Origin: Myxococcales bacterium
GTDB lineage: Bacteria; Myxococcota_C; UBA6777
Direction of reading: 5' to 3'
Length of the DNA: 10,787 bases
Assembly (NCBI GenBank): GCA_027005175.1
Contig: JALTMC010000780.1
Location: 1 to 10,787, forward strand
The position numbers were made by a program, and so were the translations under genes. Shown here in pieces: positions 1 to 6,588 of this stretch. Under the pieces are notes generated by a model. That model did no database searches. It had not been told where the DNA came from and saw nothing but the letters and a program-made list of their open reading frames with translations. Numbering within the stretch: the stretch's first letter is position 1; each line of letters opens with the position of its first letter.

Positions 1-656
1 CCTTGCGCCTTAATCTCCGGGGGAATTAATGCCTCCATGACAAAGGTTGGTTGATGCTCTGGTCCTTCCACATGAAGGAGTTGGTATCTCGGCATGGGTA
101 GGTGCATCGAAGCGGCTAGCTCTTGCAACCGGTTTTTGTAGTTGGGCAGGTTGTTTGGGTCGAGCTGATTTAATTCGGGTTGGAGAATATAGAGACAGAC
201 TCTCATCGCTTCGGAAAAACCGCCATCAAGGAAAATGGCACCCAGGACAGACTCTACCGTGTCTGAGAGGATGGAAGCACGCTGGGCCCCACCACGCAAG
301 CGTTCACCACGTCCGAGTCGCAGGTGGGGACCCAATCTGAGTCTATTCGCCACCTGCGCGAGTGTCATCTTTTTGACAATCTCGGCTCGCATTCTTGTGA
401 GATCCCCTTCTGGCGAGGAAGGATATCTCTCCCATAGGTGCTGGCTGATCGCCAGCTCAAGGACTGCGTCTCCTAAGAACTCAAGCCGCTCATACGAGCG
501 TATGGCGATATCGCGTGATTCATGGACGTACGAACGATGTGTCAGTGCCTGATCCAACAACTCTGATGCTTGGAATTTGTAACTGAGGGTGCATTCCAGG
601 TCTTCGCGTGTCGGGCGAGGGAGTCTGGGAGTTTCTATGGGAGGTGCATCTGTCAT
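1..656 (-). CDS. rnc: Ribonuclease III (3' end cut by window edge)
   Basis: Endoribonuclease III cleaves double-stranded RNA in the cytoplasm, for rRNA precursor processing and mRNA turnover. About 218 codons are visible. The catalytic domain (roughly residues 20-150) has the family signature ERLEFLGDAVLEL at 56-68. E59, D63, D132 and E135 (in SDTVESVLGA) match the four metal-binding acidic residues of the family. The double-stranded-RNA-binding domain begins near residue 175 (NYKNRLQEL) and runs off the window, so the stop codon is not seen. The ATG at 656-654 gives a normal short N-terminus (MTDAPPIETP); it has only a weak upstream purine stretch and sits against a 23-bp tandem duplication. 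The gene is divergent from the aminotransferase gene across 313 bp. The identification is secure from the active-site motifs; only the start codon is less certain. Confidence 0.95.
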   Translation of the reverse strand, partial: MTDAPPIETPRLPRPTREDLECTLSYKFQASELLDQALTHRSYVHESRDIAIRSYERLEFLGDAVLELAISQHLWERYPSSPEGDLTRMRAEIVKKMTLAQVANRLRLGPHLRLGRGERLRGGAQRASILSDTVESVLGAIFLDGGFSEAMRVCLYILQPELNQLDPNNLPNYKNRLQELAASMHLPMPRYQLLHVEGPEHQPTFVMEALIPPEIKAQ

Positions 657-658
657 GG

Positions 659-703
659 ATGTGTTCCGAGTTCTGTGTAGAATGTGTTCCGAGTTCTGTG
701 TGG
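659..703. repeat. Two-copy 23-bp tandem repeat beside the rnc start
   Basis: The sequence ATGTGTTCCGAGTTCTGTGT occurs at 659-678 and again at 682-701, a 23-bp period. It abuts the rnc start codon, so the rnc leader carries a duplicated segment. Read on the minus strand, the unit (ACACAGAACTCGGAACACA) loosely resembles the 14-bp unit of the HEAT gene (ACACAGAGCACAAA). Confidence 0.85.
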
Positions 704-718
704 AGCTTGTAGCAGGCT

Positions 719-746
719 TTGTTTTTGAGGACAACCGGTTTATACT
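719..746 (+). promoter_or_regulatory. Possible sigma70 promoter for the aminotransferase gene
   Basis: TTGTTT (719-724) and TATACT (741-746) are separated by 16 bp. The -10 box matches consensus at five of six positions, the -35 at only three. A start near 753 would give a leader of about 215 nt containing all the inverted repeats described here. Weak call. Confidence 0.3.
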
Positions 747-761
747 TCCGCAGCTTAGGCC

Positions 762-790
762 GCTCTTTTTTTAAAGAGCTTTGGGCTCTT
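762..790. promoter_or_regulatory. Three-element alternating inverted repeat
   Basis: GCTCTTT (762-768) pairs with AAAGAGC (773-779) across a TTTT loop. The same AAGAGC (774-779) can instead pair with GCTCTT (785-790) across TTTGG. The middle element therefore has two mutually exclusive partners, a geometry typical of attenuator-like switches or of overlapping operator half-sites. Function is inferred only. Confidence 0.4.
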
Positions 791-903
791 GTAAGCCACG
801 ACGTGTATGTATAGCATAGGCGAGCCCATCTCAGATAGAAGGTGGAACAGGACACGAAGCAATTCCATAGACTTCATTCAATAATGTCATGTCAAGGTAA
901 TTG

Positions 904-941
904 ACAGGAACAGGTCGTTGCTTGACCGATTTTGTTCCTGT
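904..941. promoter_or_regulatory. Long hairpin in the aminotransferase leader
   Basis: ACAGGAACA (904-912) is an exact inverted repeat of TGTTCCTGT (933-941). Inside it GGTC (913-916) pairs with GACC (924-927) around the loop GTTGCTT, leaving a 5-nt bulge. No T-run follows on either strand, so it is not a standard terminator. As RNA it would be a 13-bp bulged stem ending about 15 nt before the Shine-Dalgarno sequence; as DNA it could be an operator. Confidence 0.6.
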
Positions 942-946
942 GATTT

Positions 947-972
947 CATGGCATTGGGAGATAGAATCCATG
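947..972 (+). promoter_or_regulatory. Hairpin enclosing the aminotransferase ribosome-binding site and start
   Basis: CATGG (947-951) and ATT (953-955) pair with AAT (965-967) and CCATG (968-972), with one bulged C. The 9-nt loop GGGAGATAG displays the Shine-Dalgarno GGGAG (956-960). The ATG (970-972) lies in the stem. This also supports the choice of start: GGGAG is 9 nt from this ATG. Confidence 0.5.
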
Positions 973-2250
973 TGTGCGCAACTCTCATTAAGGGGGCAGG
1001 TGATGCCTGCTTCTCCCATTCGAAAACTGGTGCCTTTTGCTGATGAGGCAAAAGCCAGGGGTGTACATGTCTACCACTTAAATATTGGACAGCCGGATAT
1101 TGAAAGTCCCGAGCGTGCTTTGGCGGCTTTGGAGACACTGCAAACTCGGGTGATCGCTTATTCTCATTCCCAGGGGGAGGCAGGATATCTTGAGGCCCTC
1201 ATCAGCTATTATGCTCGCTTTGGTATTGCACTCGAACGGTCAAATATCAATGTCACAACAGGTGGTAGTGAAGCGATCCTCTTTGCTCTGCTCATTACGA
1301 TGAATCCAGGAGAAGAGGTCCTTGTCCCCGAACCCTTTTACACCAATTACAATGCTTTTGCACAGGTCGCAGGCGTTGTCATTAAGCCCATCACAACACA
1401 GGTGAATGATGGTTTTCATCTGCCATCGATGGAACAGATTGAAAGCCTCATCGGGCCACAAACGAAGGCGATCTTGCTCTGCAATCCCAGCAACCCCACT
1501 GGAACAGTGTATCGTCGCGAAGAAATAGACGGGATCGTCCAGATTGCCCAACGTCACGACCTCTGGATCTTGTCTGATGAAGTGTACCGAGAGTTTGTCT
1601 TTGAGCCTCGTGAGGGGGATTACCAGTCCCTGCTTCAACTTCGTTCAGAGGGGCTCCCCCATTTGCATGGGGCTGACTCTGTGGGGACCGAACAAGGAAC
1701 GGGGTTTCAACATTCCGACTTGGCAGAGCGTGTGATCATGATGGACAGCATCTCAAAGCGCTACAGTATGTGTGGTGCAAGGATTGGTTGTCTTGTGAGT
1801 CGAAACAAGGAGGTGATGGATGCTGCCTTGCGGCTTGCACAGGCACGTTTGTCTTCTCCTCAAGTCGAACAACGGATGGCACTTGCTGCTCACGGTATGC
1901 CTGACACTTACTTGCCAGAGATTGTGGATGTGTATCGCGGGCGAAGGGATGTCGTCTTTGAGGCGTTGCAAGCTATGCCGGGTGTGACATGTACCCGGCC
2001 TGAGGGAGCCTTTTACACGATCCCTGAACTTCCGATTGATAATGCTGAACGATTTGCTCGCTGGCTGCTCACCGATTTTTCTTTTGAAGGCGAGACTGTG
2101 ATGGTGGCTCCCGCTGCTGGATTTTATGCCACTCCTGGGTTAGGCACACAGCAAATTCGCATTGCCTTTGTGCTTGAAGAGGCTTCTCTTGCTCGTGCGA
2201 TGCAGCTTCTCGAACGAGCCCTTGCGACCTATCGTCAAACGATGCTCTAA
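970..2250 (+). CDS. PLP-dependent class I/II aminotransferase
   Basis: Cytoplasmic pyridoxal-phosphate enzyme of the aspartate-aminotransferase fold, 426 residues, transferring an amino group between an amino acid and a 2-oxo acid. Visible motifs: N-terminal HLNIGQPDI; TGGSEAI binding the cofactor phosphate; EPFYTNY; NPSNPTG with N175; SDEVY with D203 and Y206; SISKR with Schiff-base lysine K263; and QIRIAF with R397, the expected carboxylate-binding arginine. The ATG at 970 is preferred because it has GGGAG 9 nt upstream and keeps the conserved stretch before MPASPIRKL; a TTG at 901 is also open, and an ATG at 1003 would cut that stretch. Between LLQLRSEG and RVIMMDSISK there is a polar loop of about 25-30 residues that looks longer than usual. 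The exact substrate cannot be read from the sequence. Confidence 0.93.
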   Translation: MCAQLSLRGQVMPASPIRKLVPFADEAKARGVHVYHLNIGQPDIESPERALAALETLQTRVIAYSHSQGEAGYLEALISYYARFGIALERSNINVTTGGSEAILFALLITMNPGEEVLVPEPFYTNYNAFAQVAGVVIKPITTQVNDGFHLPSMEQIESLIGPQTKAILLCNPSNPTGTVYRREEIDGIVQIAQRHDLWILSDEVYREFVFEPREGDYQSLLQLRSEGLPHLHGADSVGTEQGTGFQHSDLAERVIMMDSISKRYSMCGARIGCLVSRNKEVMDAALRLAQARLSSPQVEQRMALAAHGMPDTYLPEIVDVYRGRRDVVFEALQAMPGVTCTRPEGAFYTIPELPIDNAERFARWLLTDFSFEGETVMVAPAAGFYATPGLGTQQIRIAFVLEEASLARAMQLLERALATYRQTML

Positions 2251-2525
2251 ACTCCTCTCCTCTTCCTACCAGACTTGACCAAACATCGCATCCATCTCCT
2301 TCCCGATCGTGAACCTGGCAGAATCCTCAGCGAAGCGGAGCTGGGAAGATGCCAGACCTTGACTCTATCCTACCAAGCTATCTTTTTTCTCAAGAATGGT
2401 ACTGTGCTCTTGCTCTCGAACCGTTAACTTAATCAGTTTATGATTTTGTTCGTCCGCTCGTTTGGTGTGGAGATGAAGTTTTCTTCCGAGGAATCCGTAG
2501 ATCCTTTTGAAAATTGAGCAGTAAA
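2251..2525. other. Intergenic region after the aminotransferase gene
   Basis: No coding region is supported. An inverted repeat at 2315-2355 has outer arms CTGGCA/TGCCAG and an inner CAGC/GCTG stem. The nearest T-run (TTTTTT) lies about 30 nt beyond, so it is not a classic intrinsic terminator, though it may be a structured 3' end. A weak promoter candidate for the next two genes follows. Confidence 0.4.
2416..2444 (+). promoter_or_regulatory. Possible promoter for the lipoprotein-kinase unit
   Basis: TCGAAC (2416-2421) and TATGAT (2439-2444) are 17 bp apart. The -10 matches five of six consensus bases, the -35 three of six. It would start transcription about 75 nt before the lipoprotein ATG. 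Weak call. Confidence 0.28.
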
Positions 2526-3002
2526 ATGGGATATAGAATCACATTGTTTCGTTGGTTCGGTCTTTTGAGTTTTCTTAGCTTTTTGAGTGTAGGGTGGTCG
2601 CCTGTTGGGTGCTCTTCCCCTTGCGATACTTTGGCGAATCGAGTTTGTACGCAGCTTCAAAAAGATACAAAGGCTCTTTGTTCCATCGCGAAGTCTGAGT
2701 GCCGTAAGCCGGGTGTTTCCGGGCGTCGATGTCAGGCTTTACTGGCCTATTGGCCTTCTCTCGGGCGCAAGTATGTGCAGAATGTTCGCATCGACTACAA
2801 CGATCTTCGTGCGGATGTTACCTCGATGACCTTTCGAGAAGGAAAGCGGCGTTTGGCTCGGGAAGAGCAACGTTTTCGCAAACATTTTTATGCGTTGTTA
2901 CGCTTTTCATGGAAGCTCCCCAGGGTTGGCAAGAGGCACCGACGAAGGCGAAGAAGACGCCGTCGAGGTCGGCGAACTCGCAGACGAAGAACTAGGAATT
3001 AA
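2526..3002 (+). CDS. Small Cys-rich probable lipoprotein with poly-arginine tail
   Basis: A 158-residue protein I cannot assign to a named family. It begins with a basic N-terminus and a hydrophobic segment (FGLLSFLSFLSVGW, about 11-24) ending at C29 in SPVGC, so lipid attachment at C29 is likely, although proline at -3 is not ideal. Cysteines at 29, 33, 41, 52, 59 and 69 would suit disulfides outside the cytoplasm. The middle is charged and helical. The last 23 residues are almost all arginine, with nine in a row followed by RR and RRRR groups. These arginines use mixed codons (CGA, AGG, AGA, CGC, CGT), so the run is not a simple DNA-repeat expansion. The ATG at 2526 is chosen over an in-frame TTG at 2514; neither has a strong ribosome-binding site. 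The stop is 11 bp before the kinase ATG, so the two are probably cotranscribed. Confidence 0.7.
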   Translation: MGYRITLFRWFGLLSFLSFLSVGWSPVGCSSPCDTLANRVCTQLQKDTKALCSIAKSECRKPGVSGRRCQALLAYWPSLGRKYVQNVRIDYNDLRADVTSMTFREGKRRLAREEQRFRKHFYALLRFSWKLPRVGKRHRRRRRRRRRGRRTRRRRTRN

Positions 3003-3013
3003 GGGGAGGTCGG

Positions 3014-5389
3014 ATGATGATGACGCCCAATCAAATGGTCTCTACAGGATGGGGATTTTCTCTCGAACTGGGAGAAGGGAGTTCAAGGATGACGACTCCA
3101 AAAATTGGTGAACTGCTTGTTGAAGAGGAGATCATCTCCTCACAGCAGTTGGCATCCGCCTTACAGATACAGCACCAAAAAGGAGGACGAATTGGAGATG
3201 TCCTCCTTGGGCTGGGTGTCCTGACTGAAGGTCAACTCCAGCACTTCTTAGCACAACAATTCAATCTTCCATTTTACCAAACTGCAGAACTCCTTCATCG
3301 TGAAATCGATTTTCAACTGCTCGATGTGGTTTCTTACGATAAAGCTCTGCAGCTTCTTGCTTTGCCTCTGGAGTACAGAGCAGATGGTACGTGTGAAGTT
3401 GTGGCCTTAACCCCTCTCTCCGAGGAACAGGAAGCTTCCCTTCTCACTTGTTTACACTGTGTCCGTATTCACTATGCACTGGCCGACCGCCCCTCCCTTG
3501 TGCAGGCGATCCGACATCATTATGGCCAGTTCATGTTGAGCAAAACGGAGCTGGCTGAGGATGTTGTTGATGAGGCTCACCAGGAACAGCATCATAGTCG
3601 TGAGCTGGTTCTTATGCGTCGAGAGGGCTTGTACCAACCGATGGCGCAACAGTCTGATCCTATGCTTCGCCAAGAGCTGGGCGATTGGCGTCTTGTCCGA
3701 CTGTTGGGTGAAGGCGGTATGGGACTTGTGTACGAAGGGGTTCATTCTGTTACTCAGCAACGAAGCGCCATTAAAATCCTGAGAACCAAACTCAATCATG
3801 ATGATGGGGCAGTCCAGCGCTTTTATCGTGAAGTGCAGATCATGAGGCGTTTGAACCATCCTAATATTATTGAGATCTTTGAATTTGAGTTTCGTGAAGA
3901 GCTTGGATTTTATCTCGTGATGGAACTCTTGCAAGGTTGCACCTTTGCAGAGTTTCTATCCCATCAGAAAAAAGACCTCTCCTTTGCAACGATCTATCGG
4001 GTGTTATCGGCTGTGTGTGACTCGATGGAGTACGCCCACCAACAAGGTATCGTGCATCGTGACCTCAAACCTGACAATATCTTTTTGGTGGGAACTTCGG
4101 AGTTTGATACTGAAATTAGTGACGGCCCCATCAAGCTTCTCGACTTTGGAATTGCAAAATTACAGCAAGCTGAAAATCAACGTTTGACACAAACAGGTTC
4201 AACCCTTGGAACACCTCACTATATCTCACCAGAGCAGGCGGTGGCTGGGAATATCGATCACCGGGCTGATATCTACTCTTTGTCTGTGATCCTCTTTGAA
4301 ACTCTCACAGGCCAATCGTTGTTTGAGGCGGATAGCCCATTCCAATATCTGATGCGGCACGTCTATGCTGAGGCTCCCACACTCTCACAAGCTCGACGTG
4401 ATCGTTCTTTTCCCCCGAAGCTCGAAGCTCTTGTGGCACAAGGACTTGCCAAAAAACCAGACTCTCGACCATCCAGTATGAAGGATGTTAAAGTTCTTTT
4501 GTATCAATCTCTTGCTTCCTTTTTGGATGACTCAGAGCCAGAGCTGATGGGGCGAAGCGTTGGCGTGGGTGGTCAGGGGGTCTACCATCACAACAAAGAG
4601 CATGACACATTGGACTCTATCCCTAACGCATCCGAGTCAGCTACACCCAGTGGAGGTATGAATCAGGCAGCAATGCAGTTTATGCAGTCTGACGAATGGG
4701 ATGCTGTGAGTGAGCCAAAACTTCCTTCTGTACAAGAGCCTGTTTCTGTACAAGGGCCTGTTTCTGTACAAGGGCCTGTTTCTGTAGGAAAAACAGCATC
4801 GCAAGGCAATGTGTCCCCTTCAAACGTAAAGAAGAAATCTTCTGGTGTTCTCGGACTTCCTGATGGAAAGCCCATCAGTCTTTTGGGAGGTGGGAGAAGC
4901 TCTTCCAGAGGAAGCTCTTCAAAATCATCGGGTCCTCAAATCTCAAACTCACAAGGTCTTCAGAGATCACTCTCTACATCTCGAACTTCTCGATCTTCTG
5001 CCCCATCAAAGACGGCCCGAAAACGCAATCATAAGGTTGTTATTCGAAGTCCCAGATGGGATGTCTCCAAGCGAGGCGGTCGAAAACGACGGTTCTTGCT
5101 GTGGTTTATGGTCTCTCTCTTACTGGGGATTGGAGGGGCAGGGACGTTCATGTTTCAAGACCATCTCTTGGTATCTCCCCTCTCTATCAAAGAAAGACGC
5201 GCTGCCAAAACTGCTTGGAGAACTTCTCTCCAACAATGGGAAGACCCTACAAATGATAACGTCACGCCCAAAAAGAGAAGGACTCGTCGAAGCAAGCGCA
5301 AACACCGCAGCAAGCGCAAACACCGCAGCAAGCGCAAACACCGCAGCAAACGTAAACACCGGAGCAAACGTAAACACCGCAACAAATGA
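3014..5389 (+). CDS. Membrane-anchored Ser/Thr protein kinase with MshEN-like N-terminus and basic repeat tail
   Basis: A 791-residue Hanks-type kinase expected to phosphorylate Ser/Thr on target proteins. Residues about 30-170 resemble the MshEN/GspE N-terminal domain (KIGELLVEEEIIS, RIGDVLLGLGVLTE, FLAQQFNLPFY), which binds cyclic di-GMP in some family members. The kinase domain follows at about 224-505: glycine loop GEGGMG (near 231), K254 in AIKIL, HRDLKPDN with D350, DFG with D377, and the SPEQ motif replacing APE. The Ser/Gly-rich linker carries SVQ[EG]PV repeats. A single membrane segment lies at about 694-714. The last 75 residues, probably periplasmic, end in five SKRKHR units. The ATG at 3014 has GGGGAGG just upstream; ATG 3089 (MTTPKIGELL) is an alternative. 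All catalytic residues are present, so it should be active. Confidence 0.92.
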   Translation: MMMTPNQMVSTGWGFSLELGEGSSRMTTPKIGELLVEEEIISSQQLASALQIQHQKGGRIGDVLLGLGVLTEGQLQHFLAQQFNLPFYQTAELLHREIDFQLLDVVSYDKALQLLALPLEYRADGTCEVVALTPLSEEQEASLLTCLHCVRIHYALADRPSLVQAIRHHYGQFMLSKTELAEDVVDEAHQEQHHSRELVLMRREGLYQPMAQQSDPMLRQELGDWRLVRLLGEGGMGLVYEGVHSVTQQRSAIKILRTKLNHDDGAVQRFYREVQIMRRLNHPNIIEIFEFEFREELGFYLVMELLQGCTFAEFLSHQKKDLSFATIYRVLSAVCDSMEYAHQQGIVHRDLKPDNIFLVGTSEFDTEISDGPIKLLDFGIAKLQQAENQRLTQTGSTLGTPHYISPEQAVAGNIDHRADIYSLSVILFETLTGQSLFEADSPFQYLMRHVYAEAPTLSQARRDRSFPPKLEALVAQGLAKKPDSRPSSMKDVKVLLYQSLASFLDDSEPELMGRSVGVGGQGVYHHNKEHDTLDSIPNASESATPSGGMNQAAMQFMQSDEWDAVSEPKLPSVQEPVSVQGPVSVQGPVSVGKTASQGNVSPSNVKKKSSGVLGLPDGKPISLLGGGRSSSRGSSSKSSGPQISNSQGLQRSLSTSRTSRSSAPSKTARKRNHKVVIRSPRWDVSKRGGRKRRFLLWFMVSLLLGIGGAGTFMFQDHLLVSPLSIKERRAAKTAWRTSLQQWEDPTNDNVTPKKRRTRRSKRKHRSKRKHRSKRKHRSKRKHRSKRKHRNK
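4727..4780 (+). repeat. Three 18-bp tandem units in the kinase linker
   Basis: TCTGTACAAGNGCCTGTT occurs three times in a row, starting at 4727, 4745 and 4763, with one base difference in the first copy. It is in frame and encodes SVQ[EG]PV, in the disordered linker between kinase domain and membrane segment. A change in copy number would alter linker length without shifting frame. Confidence 0.9.
5291..5380 (+). repeat. Five 18-bp tandem units encoding the SKRKHR tail
   Basis: Units begin at 5291, 5309, 5327, 5345 and 5363. The first three are identical (AGCAAGCGCAAACACCGC); the last two share silent or near-silent changes. They encode SKRKHR five times, then NK and the stop, giving a strongly positive C-terminus to the kinase. 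Length changes would stay in frame. Confidence 0.93.
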
Positions 5390-5426
5390 GAGGCTGCATC
5401 CACAAAGTATTGAGTTTGGCTTGGTC

Positions 5427-5741
5427 TCAGGAAGATTCTTTCAGGAGCTTTGTGAGTGCCTGACGGAAGGCACGGGCGTTTTCGAAGTGAAGCATCTCAA
5501 TGAGAAGAGACTGCAGTTGTTCTAGGGAGAGGTTGTGGAGTTGGTCCAATGTGGACTCACGCATCCGAGGGAAACGCTGTTTGGCTTGTGCGTAGAGAGT
5601 CTCACGGAAAAGTTCACGGGACGATTCTTTCTCGACTTCAATGCCTTTTTCAATGCCTTTTTCAATGCCTTTTTCAATGCCTTTTTCAATGCCTTTTTGT
5701 ATGAGGTATTTTCCAAAGGGATTTTGTTCGAGGGTTTCCAT
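5427..5741 (-). CDS. Candidate nested C-terminal product of the Rpn gene (internal start)
   Basis: Inside the Rpn frame, AAGGAG (5756-5751) stands 9 nt before ATG 5741-5739, close to ideal ribosome-binding geometry and better than any start at the gene's 5' end. Translation here would give a 104-residue protein (METLEQNPFGKYL...) with the whole KGIE repeat and helical C-terminus but no nuclease core. In E. coli, large Rpn nucleases are known to be restrained by small proteins translated from internal starts in the same gene. The same arrangement here is inference; the SD-like bases also encode Leu-Lys-Glu and could be chance. Confidence 0.45.
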   Translation of the reverse strand: METLEQNPFGKYLIQKGIEKGIEKGIEKGIEKGIEVEKESSRELFRETLYAQAKQRFPRMRESTLDQLHNLSLEQLQSLLIEMLHFENARAFRQALTKLLKESS

Positions 5742-6479
5742 GTCAAGAATCTCCTTGAGCTGGTCAATGTGGTGTTTGCGGGAGAGAAAGAAGACTGTCA
5801 TTGCCAAAAGGTCTTGTTGTCTCTCATGAGACAAGTCTGACTCTAGTATCAGGCGTTGTAACCTTTTGATCAAGGGCCTGCTTTTTTTGAGTGAAGGTTG
5901 GTTGAGTCCTTCCATCAATGCTGCAAAAGGAAGAAGGAAAACAGGAGCAGTCTGAAGAAACTCATGGGCGTTGTACTTCCCCGGGAGCCAGATCTCTCTC
6001 CATTGAATCCAGGCTTGAGCGGTATCTCCCACTCGCATCTCGCCTTCGCGGTCTTGAAACCAAGTGTCAGGAGGCCAGTCTGTGGGAGCGTTCTCTCCCA
6101 CATACCAAACGATACTGCGAACAGGGAGCTTCTCTTTTTCATAGAGTCCCCAACTGTACATCCCTAAGCGTCGTTCGATGTGAGTGTTGTAACTCGATTC
6201 AAATTCCAGATGTTCTAAAAACTGGATCTGTTGGCCTTCTCGTTCTTGTGTGATCTTCCAAACTCTGTCGCTGAGACGATGCATGATCTCGACCTCTCCT
6301 CCAACAGATTCACAGGCTATCACTTGATCTAATTCTCCCAAGTAGCTGAGTAACTCCACTCCAAAGTGATCAGCCAAATTCTTCAAGAGTGCGTCAAATG
6401 GGGTGCCTTTAGATGCTTCATTTGGATTTGCTTCTACCACAGGAGGGACTCCTCTTTTGGCTGGGGTTAGTGATTCCAA
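5427..6479 (-). CDS. Rpn-family PD-(D/E)XK nuclease (putative transposase family)
   Basis: A 350-residue protein resembling the Rpn recombination-promoting nuclease/putative transposase family. The diagnostic stretch is FLEHLEFESSYNTHIERR followed by LGMYSWGLYEKEKLPVRSIVWYVG, matching the family pattern of an acidic HxE/Q-like strand, a helix with two arginines, and a hydrophobic strand after a P-V. The earlier LGELDQVI may supply the other catalytic acid. The C-terminal half is helical and includes KGIE repeats. Family members are linked to RecA-independent recombination and, in E. coli, to toxicity and phage defence. No ATG opens the frame: TTG 6479 gives the longest product, while GTG 6440, with AGAGGAG 8 nt upstream, is a better-supported start losing 13 residues. 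It lies 3' of the recA terminator with no promoter I can see, and converges on the kinase gene with 37 bp between stops. Confidence 0.72.
   Translation of the reverse strand: MESLTPAKRGVPPVVEANPNEASKGTPFDALLKNLADHFGVELLSYLGELDQVIACESVGGEVEIMHRLSDRVWKITQEREGQQIQFLEHLEFESSYNTHIERRLGMYSWGLYEKEKLPVRSIVWYVGENAPTDWPPDTWFQDREGEMRVGDTAQAWIQWREIWLPGKYNAHEFLQTAPVFLLPFAALMEGLNQPSLKKSRPLIKRLQRLILESDLSHERQQDLLAMTVFFLSRKHHIDQLKEILDMETLEQNPFGKYLIQKGIEKGIEKGIEKGIEKGIEVEKESSRELFRETLYAQAKQRFPRMRESTLDQLHNLSLEQLQSLLIEMLHFENARAFRQALTKLLKESS
5640..5699 (-). repeat. Five 12-bp tandem units encoding KGIE repeats in the Rpn gene
   Basis: On the plus strand AATGCCTTTTTC is repeated from 5640, 5652, 5664 and 5676, with a fifth copy (final G) at 5688. 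On the coding strand this is KGIE repeated, likely a charged helix. Twelve is a multiple of 3, so copy changes alter length but not frame. Confidence 0.92.
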
Positions 6480-6501
6480 TCATGCTTCAGTTCATTGGGT
6501 T

Positions 6502-6545
6502 AAAAAGAGAAACCTATCTGGATGGTGCCTATCCAGATAGGTTTC
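6502..6545 (-). terminator. Intrinsic terminator of recA
   Basis: A perfect 15-bp stem, GAAACCTATCTGGAT (6509-6523) with ATCCAGATAGGTTTC (6531-6545), closes on a 7-nt loop. On the minus strand the stem is followed by TCTTTTT (6508-6502). This is a textbook rho-independent terminator about 67 nt after the recA stop. The T-run is on the minus strand only, so it terminates recA rather than anything from the kinase side. Confidence 0.92.
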
Positions 6546-6549
6546 GTCA

Positions 6550-6588
6550 GACCTCACAGTAGTGATTGCGAGCACTGCTATATAGGTC
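6550..6588 (-). other. Second hairpin in the recA 3' untranslated region
   Basis: GACCT/AGGTC (6550-6554 and 6584-6588) enclose AGTAGTG/CACTGCT (6558-6564 and 6573-6579, one G-T pair). No T-run follows. It may stabilise the recA 3' end or simply be incidental structure. Confidence 0.35.

Larger units (their letters stand above)
657..969. other. Divergent intergenic region between rnc and the aminotransferase gene
   Basis: No protein gene is supported here. The region holds the 23-bp duplication, one possible plus-strand promoter, a cluster of alternating inverted repeats (762-790), a large hairpin (904-941) and a small hairpin over the aminotransferase start (947-972). A consensus -35 hexamer (TTGACA) for the minus strand occurs at 890-895, but no good -10 lies 16-18 bp downstream, so I do not call an rnc promoter. 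Confidence 0.6.

Noticed and set aside
1240-1638. 132-codon minus-strand frame opposite the aminotransferase gene
   Set aside because: Antisense shadow of a conserved enzyme core; no independent support.
2315-2355. Intrinsic terminator after the aminotransferase gene
   Set aside because: The stem is broken by internal loops and the T-run is about 30 nt away, so it is noted only as an inverted repeat.
4845-5525. 226-codon plus-strand reading frame with NTAASA repeats
   Set aside because: It is another frame of the kinase gene's 3' end and its 18-bp repeats, and it runs into the opposite-strand Rpn gene; no family similarity.
5291-5699. CRISPR-like array
   Set aside because: The repeats are directly adjacent with no spacers, in frame within two different genes and of different sequence.
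5427-6545. Insertion sequence carrying the Rpn 'transposase' gene
   Set aside because: No terminal inverted repeats or target duplication are visible around it; the perfect inverted repeat at 6509-6545 is the recA terminator. Rpn proteins are called transposases by historical annotation but are nucleases.
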